Source of the DNA: Aricia agestis | Taxonomy: Eukaryota; Arthropoda; Insecta; Lepidoptera; Lycaenidae | Reading direction: 5' to 3' | DNA length: 64,000 bases | Assembly: GCF_905147365.1 (NCBI RefSeq) | Contig: NC_056425.1 | Span: forward strand, 3,045,501-3,109,500 | In this document: piece after piece, positions 23,001 to 34,000 of the stretch | How the letters are laid out: each line of letters starts with the position of its first letter | How positions within the stretch are numbered: the stretch's first letter is position 1 | Program-made: the position numbers and the translations under genes | Notes under the pieces: generated by a model | Told to the model about the DNA's origin: nothing | The model's input: only the letters and a program-made list of their open reading frames with translations | Databases searched by the model: none

Positions 23001-24674
23001 TCACATTCTAAATATTCCGAACTTACTGTCTCTGAATGGGGCATTCAGTGCTGCAGAAAGACTGAGTCCTATTACTTTTCTTGTATCTTTGGGAGCCACT
23101 ATACCATCGTCCCAAAGTCGAGCCGTGCTATAGTAAGGGCTACCTTCCTTCTCAAACTTTGCTTCTAACGGTGCTCTGATTTTCTTGTCGTCTTCTGCTG
23201 TCCAAGGCTTGCCTTCACGCTTGGCTTTCTCCTCGGCGATTATTGACAGTACTGTGCCTGCCTGAGGACCTCCCATCACAGAAATCCTGGCGTTTGGCCA
23301 CATGTAAAGGAAACTGGGGGAGTATGCTCTGCCACACATGCCATAGTTACCAGCACCGAAACTACCGCCAACGATAACGGTAATCTTAGGACCCTTAAAG
23401 CAGCTAACGGCCGTCACCATTTTAGCACCGTTTTTGGCGATTCCGCCGGCTTCAGCGTCCCTGCCAGTCATGAATCCGGTGATGTTTTGAAGGAACAGCA
23501 ACGGAATCTTTCGAGCTGCACACAGCTGAATAAAATGAGATCCTTTTAAAGCAGCCTCTGATACTAGAACACCGTTGTTACCGATCACACCCACTGGATG
23601 GCCGTACATAGACGCAAAACCACAAACTAAGGTGTCACCGTAAAGTTGCTTGAACTCATGGAACCTGCTTCCGTCGACGATCCTCGCTATCACCTCACGG
23701 ATGTCATACGGCGTCCTGATGTTGGCACTGACTATTCCGTGCAGGTCATTTATATCGTGCTTTGGTTCATCCACTGTCGCGGAGTAGACTTTCGCGCTTT
23801 TCTCCGTATTCCAATTCAAATTGGCCACCACGTTCCTAGCTAAATGCAGTGCATGCTCGTCGTCCTGAGCATAGTGATCCGTCACTCCTGATTGGCGACA
23901 ATGAAGATCGGCTCCACCTAGGTCCTCCGCAGACACTACTTCGCCAGTCGCTGCCTTTACTAATGGTGGACCGGCCAAAAAGATTGTGCCTTGATTCTTA
24001 ATAATTATACTTTCATCGGACATGCTCGGTATGTACGCACCGCCCGCGGTACACGAGCCCATCACCACTGAGATCTGGGGTATTCCTTCCGCTGACATAT
24101 TCGCTTGGTTGTAGAAGATGCGTCCGAAGTGTTCTCGATCAGGAAACACGTCCGCTTGGTCCGGTAAATGCGCACCTCCGGAGTCGACGAGATAAATGCA
24201 GGGTAGTCGACATTCTTGAGCGATCGCTTGTGCCCGGAGATGCTTTTTAACGGTGATTGGGAAGTAAGTCCCGCCTTTGACGGTCGAGTCGTTGGCGACG
24301 ATCATGCAGTCGCGGCCCTGGACTCGGCCGATGGCGGTGACGATGCCGGCGCTGGGCACCTGCCCCCCATACATGTCTGAAGCGGCGAGGGTGCTCAGCT
24401 CCAGGACATCGCTGCCTGGGTCCACCAGCCTGTCGATCCGGTCCCGGACCAGCAGTTTCCCTCGCGCCGTGTGCCGCCGCACCGCCTCGTCCGGCCCACC
24501 TTTAATCACGCCTCTCGTCTTCTGCCGCAGCTCTTCAACGAGCTCGTCCATCCGCGCCTTATTCTCGACGAAGTAGGGGTCGTTTTTGTTCGGCTCCGTC
24601 CCTACGACCGCGGCGTGACTCAGCTGGCGGCTCTGAGCGCCGAGGACGCGTACCACGCTGGATAGTTTGAGCAT
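23001..24674 (-). CDS. Mccc2: Methylcrotonoyl-CoA carboxylase beta chain, mitochondrial
   Basis: Carboxyltransferase subunit of the biotin enzyme that converts 3-methylcrotonyl-CoA to 3-methylglutaconyl-CoA in leucine breakdown, in the mitochondrial matrix, partnered with the biotin-carrying alpha subunit. 557 aa, close to the animal family length. The N-terminus (MLKLSSVVRVLGAQSRQLSH) is basic and hydroxylated with no acid, a good transit peptide. The N-terminal half has VDSGGAHLPDQADVFP and MGSCTAGGAYIPSMSDE; the C-terminal half has NITGFMTGRDAEAGGIAK, GGSFGAGNYGMCGRAYSP and WPNARISVMGG, the two oxyanion-hole glycine-rich loops of the carboxyltransferase fold. It ends in FGIFRM, as in vertebrate enzymes. 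There is no intron. The start is the only ATG preceding the transit peptide. The 5' part is GC- and CpG-rich, unlike its AT-rich surroundings. Confidence 0.97.
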   Translation of the reverse strand: MLKLSSVVRVLGAQSRQLSHAAVVGTEPNKNDPYFVENKARMDELVEELRQKTRGVIKGGPDEAVRRHTARGKLLVRDRIDRLVDPGSDVLELSTLAASDMYGGQVPSAGIVTAIGRVQGRDCMIVANDSTVKGGTYFPITVKKHLRAQAIAQECRLPCIYLVDSGGAHLPDQADVFPDREHFGRIFYNQANMSAEGIPQISVVMGSCTAGGAYIPSMSDESIIIKNQGTIFLAGPPLVKAATGEVVSAEDLGGADLHCRQSGVTDHYAQDDEHALHLARNVVANLNWNTEKSAKVYSATVDEPKHDINDLHGIVSANIRTPYDIREVIARIVDGSRFHEFKQLYGDTLVCGFASMYGHPVGVIGNNGVLVSEAALKGSHFIQLCAARKIPLLFLQNITGFMTGRDAEAGGIAKNGAKMVTAVSCFKGPKITVIVGGSFGAGNYGMCGRAYSPSFLYMWPNARISVMGGPQAGTVLSIIAEEKAKREGKPWTAEDDKKIRAPLEAKFEKEGSPYYSTARLWDDGIVAPKDTRKVIGLSLSAALNAPFRDSKFGIFRM

Positions 24675-26958
24675 TTTCGCGGTGTAAACGACACACGACC
24701 GGGCGGCGGGGCGGGCGTCCGCTACTGACGACCGGTCCCGTTATCGCGATGATTAAATCGCACAAAAACAAATTCATGCCGCGGGTCGGAGCTCGCGATA
24801 AAAATCGGCATAATGTAATGATAATATCGTGAGTGCGTCATTTTATTGTTAACTTCGCTCTGTACCTACATAGCATGTTTCGCAGCGCTAAGCCTGCAGT
24901 TTAAACCCATTCATTCAGACTAGACTACTTAATCACCATTATTTATTATCTGTAGACCATGTTCTCGGGGAGATTACGAGTTACGACAATTCAAAGCAAT
25001 CACTTTGCTACATGATTTAAAGACTTAAGTGGACTAGCGGCCAGTTAGCAAAATCAACTTAAATTCAATTCAAATTAAATACTTAAAGCTTCAACATCAA
25101 TTAAACTAATATGTACCCTATAGGCATAGGTAAATTTGCGAAATACTTCTTATTTTTAATATCGAGTAGTGTCGAAATATTATTTAATGAAAATAGCTTT
25201 GCTTTCAGAACCACAAATTGCTACAATGATTGTACAACGGTCGTAAACAACCAAGCACTTACGTCGTGTTATTTTATTGAATTTGTCATGCAAACTCGCC
25301 AGTCTTGTAACAATTGTAACATTTAAATCTTTATCGATACGTTTTTCTTTAATTGGATTCATTATATTCTAATTCGGTGTTGACAGCAATTCGATTCAAA
25401 TGTTCTAATATTGATATTTTGAGTACGAGTACTAGCATCACTATAGACAATTTCTGTCTACGAAATCTAAGAAACACGTAGATGAAGATCACATTTCTTC
25501 TTCTCTTCAACTTGAGTAACTACAAAAGAATGAACATATTGGTTATTCTAAAGGTTTTCTTCAACCTTATCCTTGTTTGTGAATTGTATTTGACCAGTAA
25601 ATATCTGTAGGATCTAAAGATACATTATACAGTGATATCATTTTTTTTCTCCCGATTGCTCTCAAGTAGGTAGAGGAGAAATACGACTCAGTCAGTAGTT
25701 TGCCTTATTTGTCTTTAAGATTTTGAGGCAAACCAATCAAGTCATACAATTTAAACCTATGGATATTAGTTATTACATATCTGCTAGGCGCAGCACCAAA
25801 CTAATCTAAATTAATTTTGAATTAAGTGGTAGAACTGAGGTTACATATAACATAATCCACGCGAGAATCTTCTAAGCTGTTGTCCTGCCTCTACACGACG
25901 ACAGAGATTAGTCTGCGCACTCTAATTCTTTTATAATGGCTGCGCACTCCGGGTTGAATGACTCTATCTTTCACTTTCGTCGACCTGCGGCGAGGCAGCG
26001 CGACAGGTGACAGTATTATGTCATTCGAATCACAAATTAATGACCCGTCGATGACTACAATGGGTTTATGAATGGGTCTTATCAATCGTGAGGTAGATTT
26101 AGCTTTTTGTTCATTGATTAATTTAGACTTACTTATAGTGGAATCTACTTACAAAATACCTGTACTTAATGTTTTCGTTGCTTAATGCCATTTATGAGGT
26201 TTATTGATAAGAGAAGATAGTTACTTTTGAACTAAAATAAACACCCGGCTATAATTCTCAGAAATTGGTTTAAGTATATAATTATGTACTAGCTTTACTT
26301 TTACAACCTTAAACTACATTTACTGCTAACCTTTTATTACACTAACCTAATCTACACTTGTTATTATTTATTACTTAAGTAAAGCAAATGTTAAAGAAAT
26401 AATAATTATTTACTCGTCGAACGCCTGGAGCATAAAAATCATACTTGGCTTTATTATAGGCACTATAATATAGCCAAATAGCAAAATATGCCAAAATCCA
26501 TTAGGGGCTGGAAACCCCTTTCTATCGCCACCCATCCTACCCCATCATAAACAAACACTAACTACACAGGCAGAAGTATCTCAAGCTATTCAGAGCGCGT
26601 TTCGTTTCAGTCTAAATACGAGTAGCTAATCGCTGTTGCCACGTCGTTTCGTCATCTCGTTATGTTTTACGGTTTATATTAACAATAACGTGATTTCGCA
26701 TTGCTAAACCTGTGGAGTGTGGTCTACAGCCTGAGGAAATAGGCATTAACTAGAAACTTACTTAAGTCTCAACTCTCAAGTCTGTCCCTTCATTAATATC
26801 GTTAGTCCATATTGCTGTATTTGTTTGGCACGTTAGAAAAGCCATTTTTTCGATAGTGACAGTATTTATCAATGAGAAATAATATAAAAGGAATACGCAA
26901 AATATTTACATATTTGAAATCTTTAAAGATAGCTCAAATGCCAACCCGCATTACGCAT
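24675..26958. other. Head-to-head intergenic region, no gene seen
   Basis: Begins with a CpG-rich stretch to about 24830, presumably the MCCC2 promoter and 5' UTR, then AT-rich sequence. I looked here for 5' exons of the hillarin-type gene (for example a LIM-domain exon) and found none. A TCAGT initiator-like site near 26608 is suggestive only. Confidence 0.4.
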
Positions 26959-27305
26959 ACGTGGGAGAGCCATGCTTCGACACGAATGGGCCGGCTCGAC
27001 CGGAGAAATACGGATTTCTGTGAGAACGTGTTCTCACAGAAATCCGGCGTGAAACAGCGCTTGCGCTGTGTTTCGCCGAGTGAGTGAGTTTACCGGAGGC
27101 CCAATCCCCTACCTTATCCCCTACCCTTCCCTATTCCCTTTCCTTCCCTCCCCATACCTACCCTCCCCTATTACCCTATTCCCTCTTAAAAGGCCGGCAA
27201 CGCACCTGCAGCTCTTCTAATGCTGCGAGTGTCCATGGGCGACGGAAGTTGCTTTCCATCAGGTGACCCATTTGCTCGTTTGCCCACTTATTTCATTAAA
27301 AAAAA
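26959..27305 (+). mobile_element. Poly-A SINE-like element, copy 5
   Basis: Plus orientation, complete from ACGTGGGAGAGCCATGCTTC to TTATTTCATTAAAAAAA. It carries a small internal duplication in which GTTCTCACAGAAATCC follows its own complement, GGATTTCTGTGAGAAC. Confidence 0.8.
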
Positions 27306-28087
27306 CCCTTACATTATGATAATGATGGTAATGATAATGATGACCAACTAAACACTACAGATACTAGATAGTTTGTAGAAGGGAGATGGTGGTCATGGTG
27401 GTATCTACTATCTACCATCAGATAGGGAATATGAACCTACAGACCGCTACTTAACCTTACCTTTCTAGCCAATAAATCAAACATTTGCGCTTATCAGGTA
27501 TCAAATCTTTCAAGGAACATTAGATTTTCTATCTTTACTGGATTTTATCTTAGAGGCTAAGCTCTGAAAGTACATGGGGTTTTCCTTTTAATATCTTATA
27601 ATAATTGCTAAAACATAAGGAACACAAATAAAACACAATATTACTTGCACTTTTTCCACTATATTCATTAATTACTACAAATTTAACTTAAACACGACCG
27701 GTTTCGATATAAATCATCATCAGGTGTACTTAACGTCGGTAGTTTTGAATAATTAAATATAATCAAAACAAATATTAGGGTTGTCAGCATCATGGTATTT
27801 TTTACAATTTGGTAGAATTTTTCTTCCAAATACGACTATTTTCTACTGATATTAAAATTAATATTTAGTTGGATTTACCCATTTTAGGGTTGTATCTACC
27901 AATTTAGTTAAAATTAAAAAAATATAATTAAGCATAAGTCTAATACGATGTCCAAGTACAAAACTAATAAAATAGTACTTGCCTGAATAAAAATAAAGAC
28001 TACCATGTTTTAAAACTATCTTAATATCCATCATACACGTTTTTAAAATGAGGAATATTTATTGATTTGTATTTCTTTCTATTACAG

Positions 28088-31000
28088 GATCGAGATGAAC
28101 AGACCAAATTAGAAATGAAACATCGACAGGAAGAAGATGACTTGTACAGAAAATTCTCCAAACACAGAGAAGAAGAGAACAGAAGGATACGAGATGAAAT
28201 ACAGGTGTGTTTTTTTAACCGCCACCCAAAAAGGAGGAGGTTATATGTTCGGCTGTAGTTAATTGTACAATAGTAAATAATAATTATTATGTACTTAACC
28301 CATCAATCCCCAAGCGGCAGCCGGCTGCAGCATAACAATTGAAAATCTATTGTCTGCGATACCCACAATAGAGGTGCTACTAACACTCGTAATTAAACCC
28401 AAAATAGGAATGTAAAACGTTTATTATCTTGCAGTAAGATATACGTAGATATTATATACATATTATTGCAATGTTTTTACGCTAGAATGCAGCACCAGCA
28501 GACAGTAAACAAAAAGTTATGTTCGACGTTTGACAATGTTTCCATGAATCTATACTAATATTATTAAAAGCGGAAGAGTTTGTTTGTTTGTTTGTTTGAA
28601 CGCAATCTCAGGAACTACTGGTCCGATTTGAGAAATTCTTTCAGTTTTATAAGATAAGACTAATAAGAGCGGAGAAATAGAGGAAAATTTGGAAAAAACG
28701 GGGAAAATTATTGGAAAGGGCTTAATCTCACGAACTACTAAAGCAATTTTTATGTTATTTGGCATATATAAGAAGTAGACCACGTGAAGGATCATAGACT
28801 ATTTTTTGTGGACTAATTTGTCTGTGAAATATCTAATATACGCTGGCGAAGCCGCGCGGAAAGTCTAGTGTTCTTATATGCCGGATTTGGGCTAGATTAT
28901 AAGCTATAGTGACGCTAGTAGCGCCCCCTGCTCGCACCTTTGCGTAATATTTCCTATTACTTTGGAAATTAATATCTAATTATTAAAATAATACAATTTC
29001 AGGACGAATGGGAAAGAGAGTTAGAAAGGTTAACTAGCAGGTTCCAGCAGGAGATACAGGTTAAGAAGAGAAGGCCAGAAGCAGAGATTGGGGCACTCAC
29101 TCTCCGTCATCAACAGGAGAGAGCGGACTTGGAGAAGAACATGACCCTCAGGAGAGATAAAAAGAAGGAGAGTTTGACGAGGAAGATGTTGGAACATGAA
29201 AGGTATAACCACCTTGGATGTTTGTACTTATACATAATATGAGAGCGAAGGTTTGTAAGTGTGTATGCTTGTTATTTTTTATGCAAAAAAATAACGAGTT
29301 AAATGTATCTATTTTAGAACGATAGTAGTTTATGGTCTGGTTTAACATATAGGCTACGATTTGCCTGAAAAAGTGGGTATATAGTATTCATGTGGAATAC
29401 TTAAAATTGGATAAGACAGTAAAACGAGGAGTTGAAGTAAATTGTAGAGTCTGTCTACATAATATTACAAGTGCTGTATCATTTGTCCCGCATCGTCATA
29501 CGCGGTATAAAACATGTGTGAATGCGACAAAGCAGCAACAATAATTGGGCTTCAAATTACTTTAAAGCTGTGAAATTTAAATTTTAAAACCCTTTGTCAT
29601 TTCAGGGCAGCCACAGCGGCGTTAGTGGAGAAACAGAGTCACGAGATGATGGAGCTGATCCAGGAGAGGAGGTCGGAGTACATGGCAGCCTCCTCGCTGT
29701 ACCTGGACGGGGAGGAGGCGCCGCCCTACCCCGCCAGAGCGCCGCCCCCGCAGCCGCCGCTGGTCTCCAAGTTCCACATATACACGGACCCGGCCGAGTT
29801 CACGGATGTGGATAAAATCGCAATTTCTGTAAGTAGGGAAAGCAAAACTAGATATAAGTAGTGACAAATCGATGTTTCTCTTTAATGTTATGTAAGTTAG
29901 TCTATTCGTATTTCGTACATAGACTACAAGTAGACACTTTATTTTCTCACTATCGTCATTAAAAAGATCAACTAGTGAGGTGACACTTGATCTTCATAAT
30001 AATATGTACCTACTCGTATTTCAGATTAATATACCTAATATTAAAGTCACTGTCCAAGCCACCCTTCGTTCTGAAATCAACAACCAATAACCTCTAAATT
30101 ATCAAAATTCTCACTAAGATTCTTGTACTTCCAGGTAGCTCAAGAAGACCAAAAAACCTTCACAGACCTAGTCCGGCAGCTAGTAGGGCGTTGTGCGAGC
30201 GACGTGGAGAAAGCCAGGACGATATTCCGATGGATAACCGTCAAGAACCTCAACAACATACAGTTTGATGACAACTTGCGAGGGGATTCACCGCTAGGTC
30301 TGTTGAGAGGCATCAAACACGGAACGGAGAGTTACCATGTGCTGTTCAAGAGGTTGTGCAGGTGAGAAAATTATGGTAATAACAATAAACAAAATTAATG
30401 GAATGCCTATTAAAGCTACTTGTCTTTTGCATGCGCACAAAAATATTGGGGCTTACAGAGGATTGCATGAAAACGAGATACCAATATTTTCTTGTGCAAA
30501 TGAAAGACACAAGCAGTGCAGCATCAGCTTACCGTTATTTTTGATGGACTTATCAATTTCTTGCTGTCCTCTGAGAAGATTACTTACTACCCAAAGGTTT
30601 TTTAAACCAAAGATTTTTGTGGACCGTATATTAAAATACGCTACGCCAGGCAGTAGAATCCAAAGTAACAGTACACTTTTCCGTCCTCGAATACTATCAT
30701 CATACATTGCTAGCGGCAGTAGGGTCCAAACACAGATCCTTTACCCGTTTGCAACAATCATCATCAATTCCAGCTACGCCGGTCTTCACTGCGTGGTGAT
30801 CAAAGGCTACAGCAAGTCTGCGGGCTACCAGCCGGGTGTCAGATTTGAAGACAACCGGTTCCGGAACTCGTGGAACGCGGTGTACGTGGCCGGGGCCTGG
30901 CGCTTCGTGCAGTGCAACTGGGGCGCCCGCCATCTTGTCAACGCCAAGGACGCGCCCAAACCCGGGAACAGGGGGAAGAGTGATAGCTTGAGGTAAGCGA

Positions 31001-34000
31001 TAAAGTTATTCATTTCAAATTCAAATTCTCAACTTAAAGTTCCGCAAAATGTAGTTATACAAAAAGTATAAAATGAATGTCTTGCCTTCTCCTGCAGATA
31101 GAACGGGAAAGTCAAGCCTTACAATGTGATCACGTCCTTTTAGTTGTGACTCTTGAAAGCCATTTACACAAAAAGTAATCAGGTAGCTTCAATAATATTA
31201 TAGATGCCTGGGCCTCTATCATGAGCTCTTAAATCCATTCTTTTTACGTCCTTATCTGACTGTATAAGGACGTAAAGTGAATGGATTTAAGAGCTCATAA
31301 TAGGGCCCCTGTATACTTAGTAAGATTGCATTCAATTTAGTTTTATCAGCAGAGCTACGAGACATTGCGCTTGCGAATGCTATTAGACTACGTACCCTAA
31401 GTACCTACCTACTCGAAAATTTTGCAATAAAAGCAATATTTCTCCAATAAAAACAATCCTAGAAACCCTGCATCTCCCACCAATTTACTCCCTTAAAAAA
31501 AATACTTTCTACTACTCCAGATACGAATACGACGACCACTACTTCCTGACCGACCCGCGCGAGTTCATCTACGAGTTCTACCCGCTGCAGCCGGACTGGC
31601 AGCTGCTGAAGACGCCCATCACGCTGCATGACTTCGAGGAGCTGCCCTTCGTCCGGTCCCTGTTCTTCCGCTACGGGCTATACTTCAGCGATCCCAATAC
31701 TAAAGCTGTTATGTATACGGACTCAACGGGTGAGTGAATGATCATTTATTTTGATTTGGGAGGCATTTTTAGGGTTCCGTACCCAATTGTAAAAAATGTA
31801 AAAACGTGACCCTATTACTATAAGGCTTCGCTGTCTGTCCGTGTACCTGTAGCTTTATCTCAAGAACGGTGATGGCAAGAGAGTCGAAATTTTCATAAAT
31901 ATTATTATTATGTATATCTGTTGCCTATATTACCACCAATAATAAAAACAAAATAAATTAAAAATTAAAGGGGGGGCTCGCATACGACAAAGTTGATTTT
32001 TTGCCATTTTTTGCTCGATATCAGTCCGCCAGTATCGGGCCAATATCAGTACCACCAAAATCGGGACCTCTGGCAATACTGTGCCGTAGATATACACATA
32101 TTATGTATTATCTTACCAGGTGCGGCGACTATGCGCATAGCCATGCCGGCACACATGCAGAGCTCGCTGATCTTCCACTACAACCTCAAGTTCTACGACA
32201 CCGAGGGCGACGGCTTCGACGGCGTCAGCCTCAAGAGATTCGTCATGCAGGTAATGCCGTGAAAAACACGGAAGACTAATTTGTATTGATTAACGTCAAT
32301 GTTGGCTAATGGTTTGTCCTTGGCTGACAAGTGAGTTTTCTAACGTATTCCGATCCTTGCTCGCAGGGCCAAAACGCCATAGGCATAGTAGCAATACACA
32401 GCGTAAATCTTTTTATTTGTAATAGAGGTTTTAATATAAGCTTTGGTTAAGTTAAATCCATTTGATATTACTTATTCGATATTTGAGACGCATGGTTATC
32501 ATCCTATCTACAAGGTGTAACAAAAATAAGTGATAATACTTTAGGGTGTATACGTGTTCCTTATAGAGAGTACACTGTGAAAGTAGCAGCGCTGAAAGAC
32601 CAATTTTTTTTCACTTTTGTATGGGAAAACTCGTGACGTTCGGGCGCTTGCCCATACAAAAGTGAAAAAAAAATTTCGTCTTTCAGAGCTGCTACTTTCA
32701 TAGTGAACTCTCTACAAGGAACACGTACACACCCTAAAGTATTATCACTTATTTTTGTTACACCCTGTATAAAAGGGGCCGGAAACTTCTTACAAAATAT
32801 CATGGTAATTGGTACGACTGGTATGGCGTTCATAACTCATAATATAATATAAGCACGCCATAAAGCCATTGAATTCACAACACTGTATTGTATAGTCAGC
32901 AGCTAGCGTTACTTCGGCGAAGTTAATGCTTCAATTTATTTGCATATGTTCTCAAATTGCTTATTCTGCTAGGTAATTGTAATTGTCGGCCATTTTGTTT
33001 CGCAGTCTGTGGTGGGCAACGTGGTGTCATTCCGCGTGCATGCTCCCTGCTCGGGCGCGTTCCTGCTGGACATATTCGCGAACGCGGTCACGCCGCGCGA
33101 GTACCTCACCGGCGAGCCCATGAAGTTCAAGAGCGTTTGTAAATTCAAGGTACTGGTACAACGATGTTTTAAGCGTAGGTGTTTGAACTTCACCTCACTA
33201 GGACGCTATAGCGAAGTCTGGGATATGTATTGAAATCTTTGGTGACCAAATGTAGCAAGGGATATATCGTGGATATATCTTTGTACCATCGAAGAAAGAT
33301 TCAAAGGCAGTTGACGGACCTACGTCATTTGGTCGAATTATGTCAATTAAATGTGAGTCGTCACTCGGCTGGGTTTGACATAGCCCGACCGTGCGCACAA
33401 TTCTTCGTTCCTAATCATCATCATCATCATCAACCAACTTGTGTCCATAGATCTGCTGCGCGGAGCTCCAGACAGTGATGGTGCCGCTGCCGGACTGCGC
33501 GAGCGGCGAGTGGGGGCCCACTAAGGCCACCAGGCTCTTCGGCCTCGTACCCATCACGCATCAGGTAAAATACCCTTTATTTCATTTCAAGACTAGGGCC
33601 TGTTTCAGCACTTTCTGATAAAGTGGCGGATAGTTAGTATGACAAACTAGGTAGTATGTTGAACGTATTTGCAAATAGAATCACCAGGACATCAGTACCG
33701 ACTGTCCAAAAGGGAAAAGGACCTATAGTTATAAGACGTATAGGCAAATATGCGAATTCTAAAGTGCCTAACAGCTGCACAGTGCACACTGCACATGGTC
33801 GAAGCGAAAAGCCAAAAAATTATGATGTCGCTAATGAATACTGAACAATTGAAAATCGACTGTGTCTTATTTGTATCCCTAAAGGCTGCGGCTTTATTTC
33901 CCCGTTTGTAATTGTATAGCATTGCAACGAAGTACTTAAAATAAAGTTTTAAATTTTAATCTCTACACACTTTAACGTCTCATTTCAAAGTAACAATTAT

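Noticed and set aside
24559..24777. Arginine-rich minus frame over the MCCC2 start
   Set aside because: A shadow of the GC-rich MCCC2 5' end in another frame; the MCCC2 frame has full family likeness.
28067..28087. Start codon for the hillarin-type gene just before exon 28088-28204
   Set aside because: The open stretch upstream is the pyrimidine tract and TTACAG acceptor of the intron, and it has no ATG in frame.
30337..30996. Long frame of 219 codons over hillarin exon 5
   Set aside because: Its first two thirds are intron that happens to be open; the splice acceptor at 30771-30773 and the homology start at SYAGLH show where coding begins.
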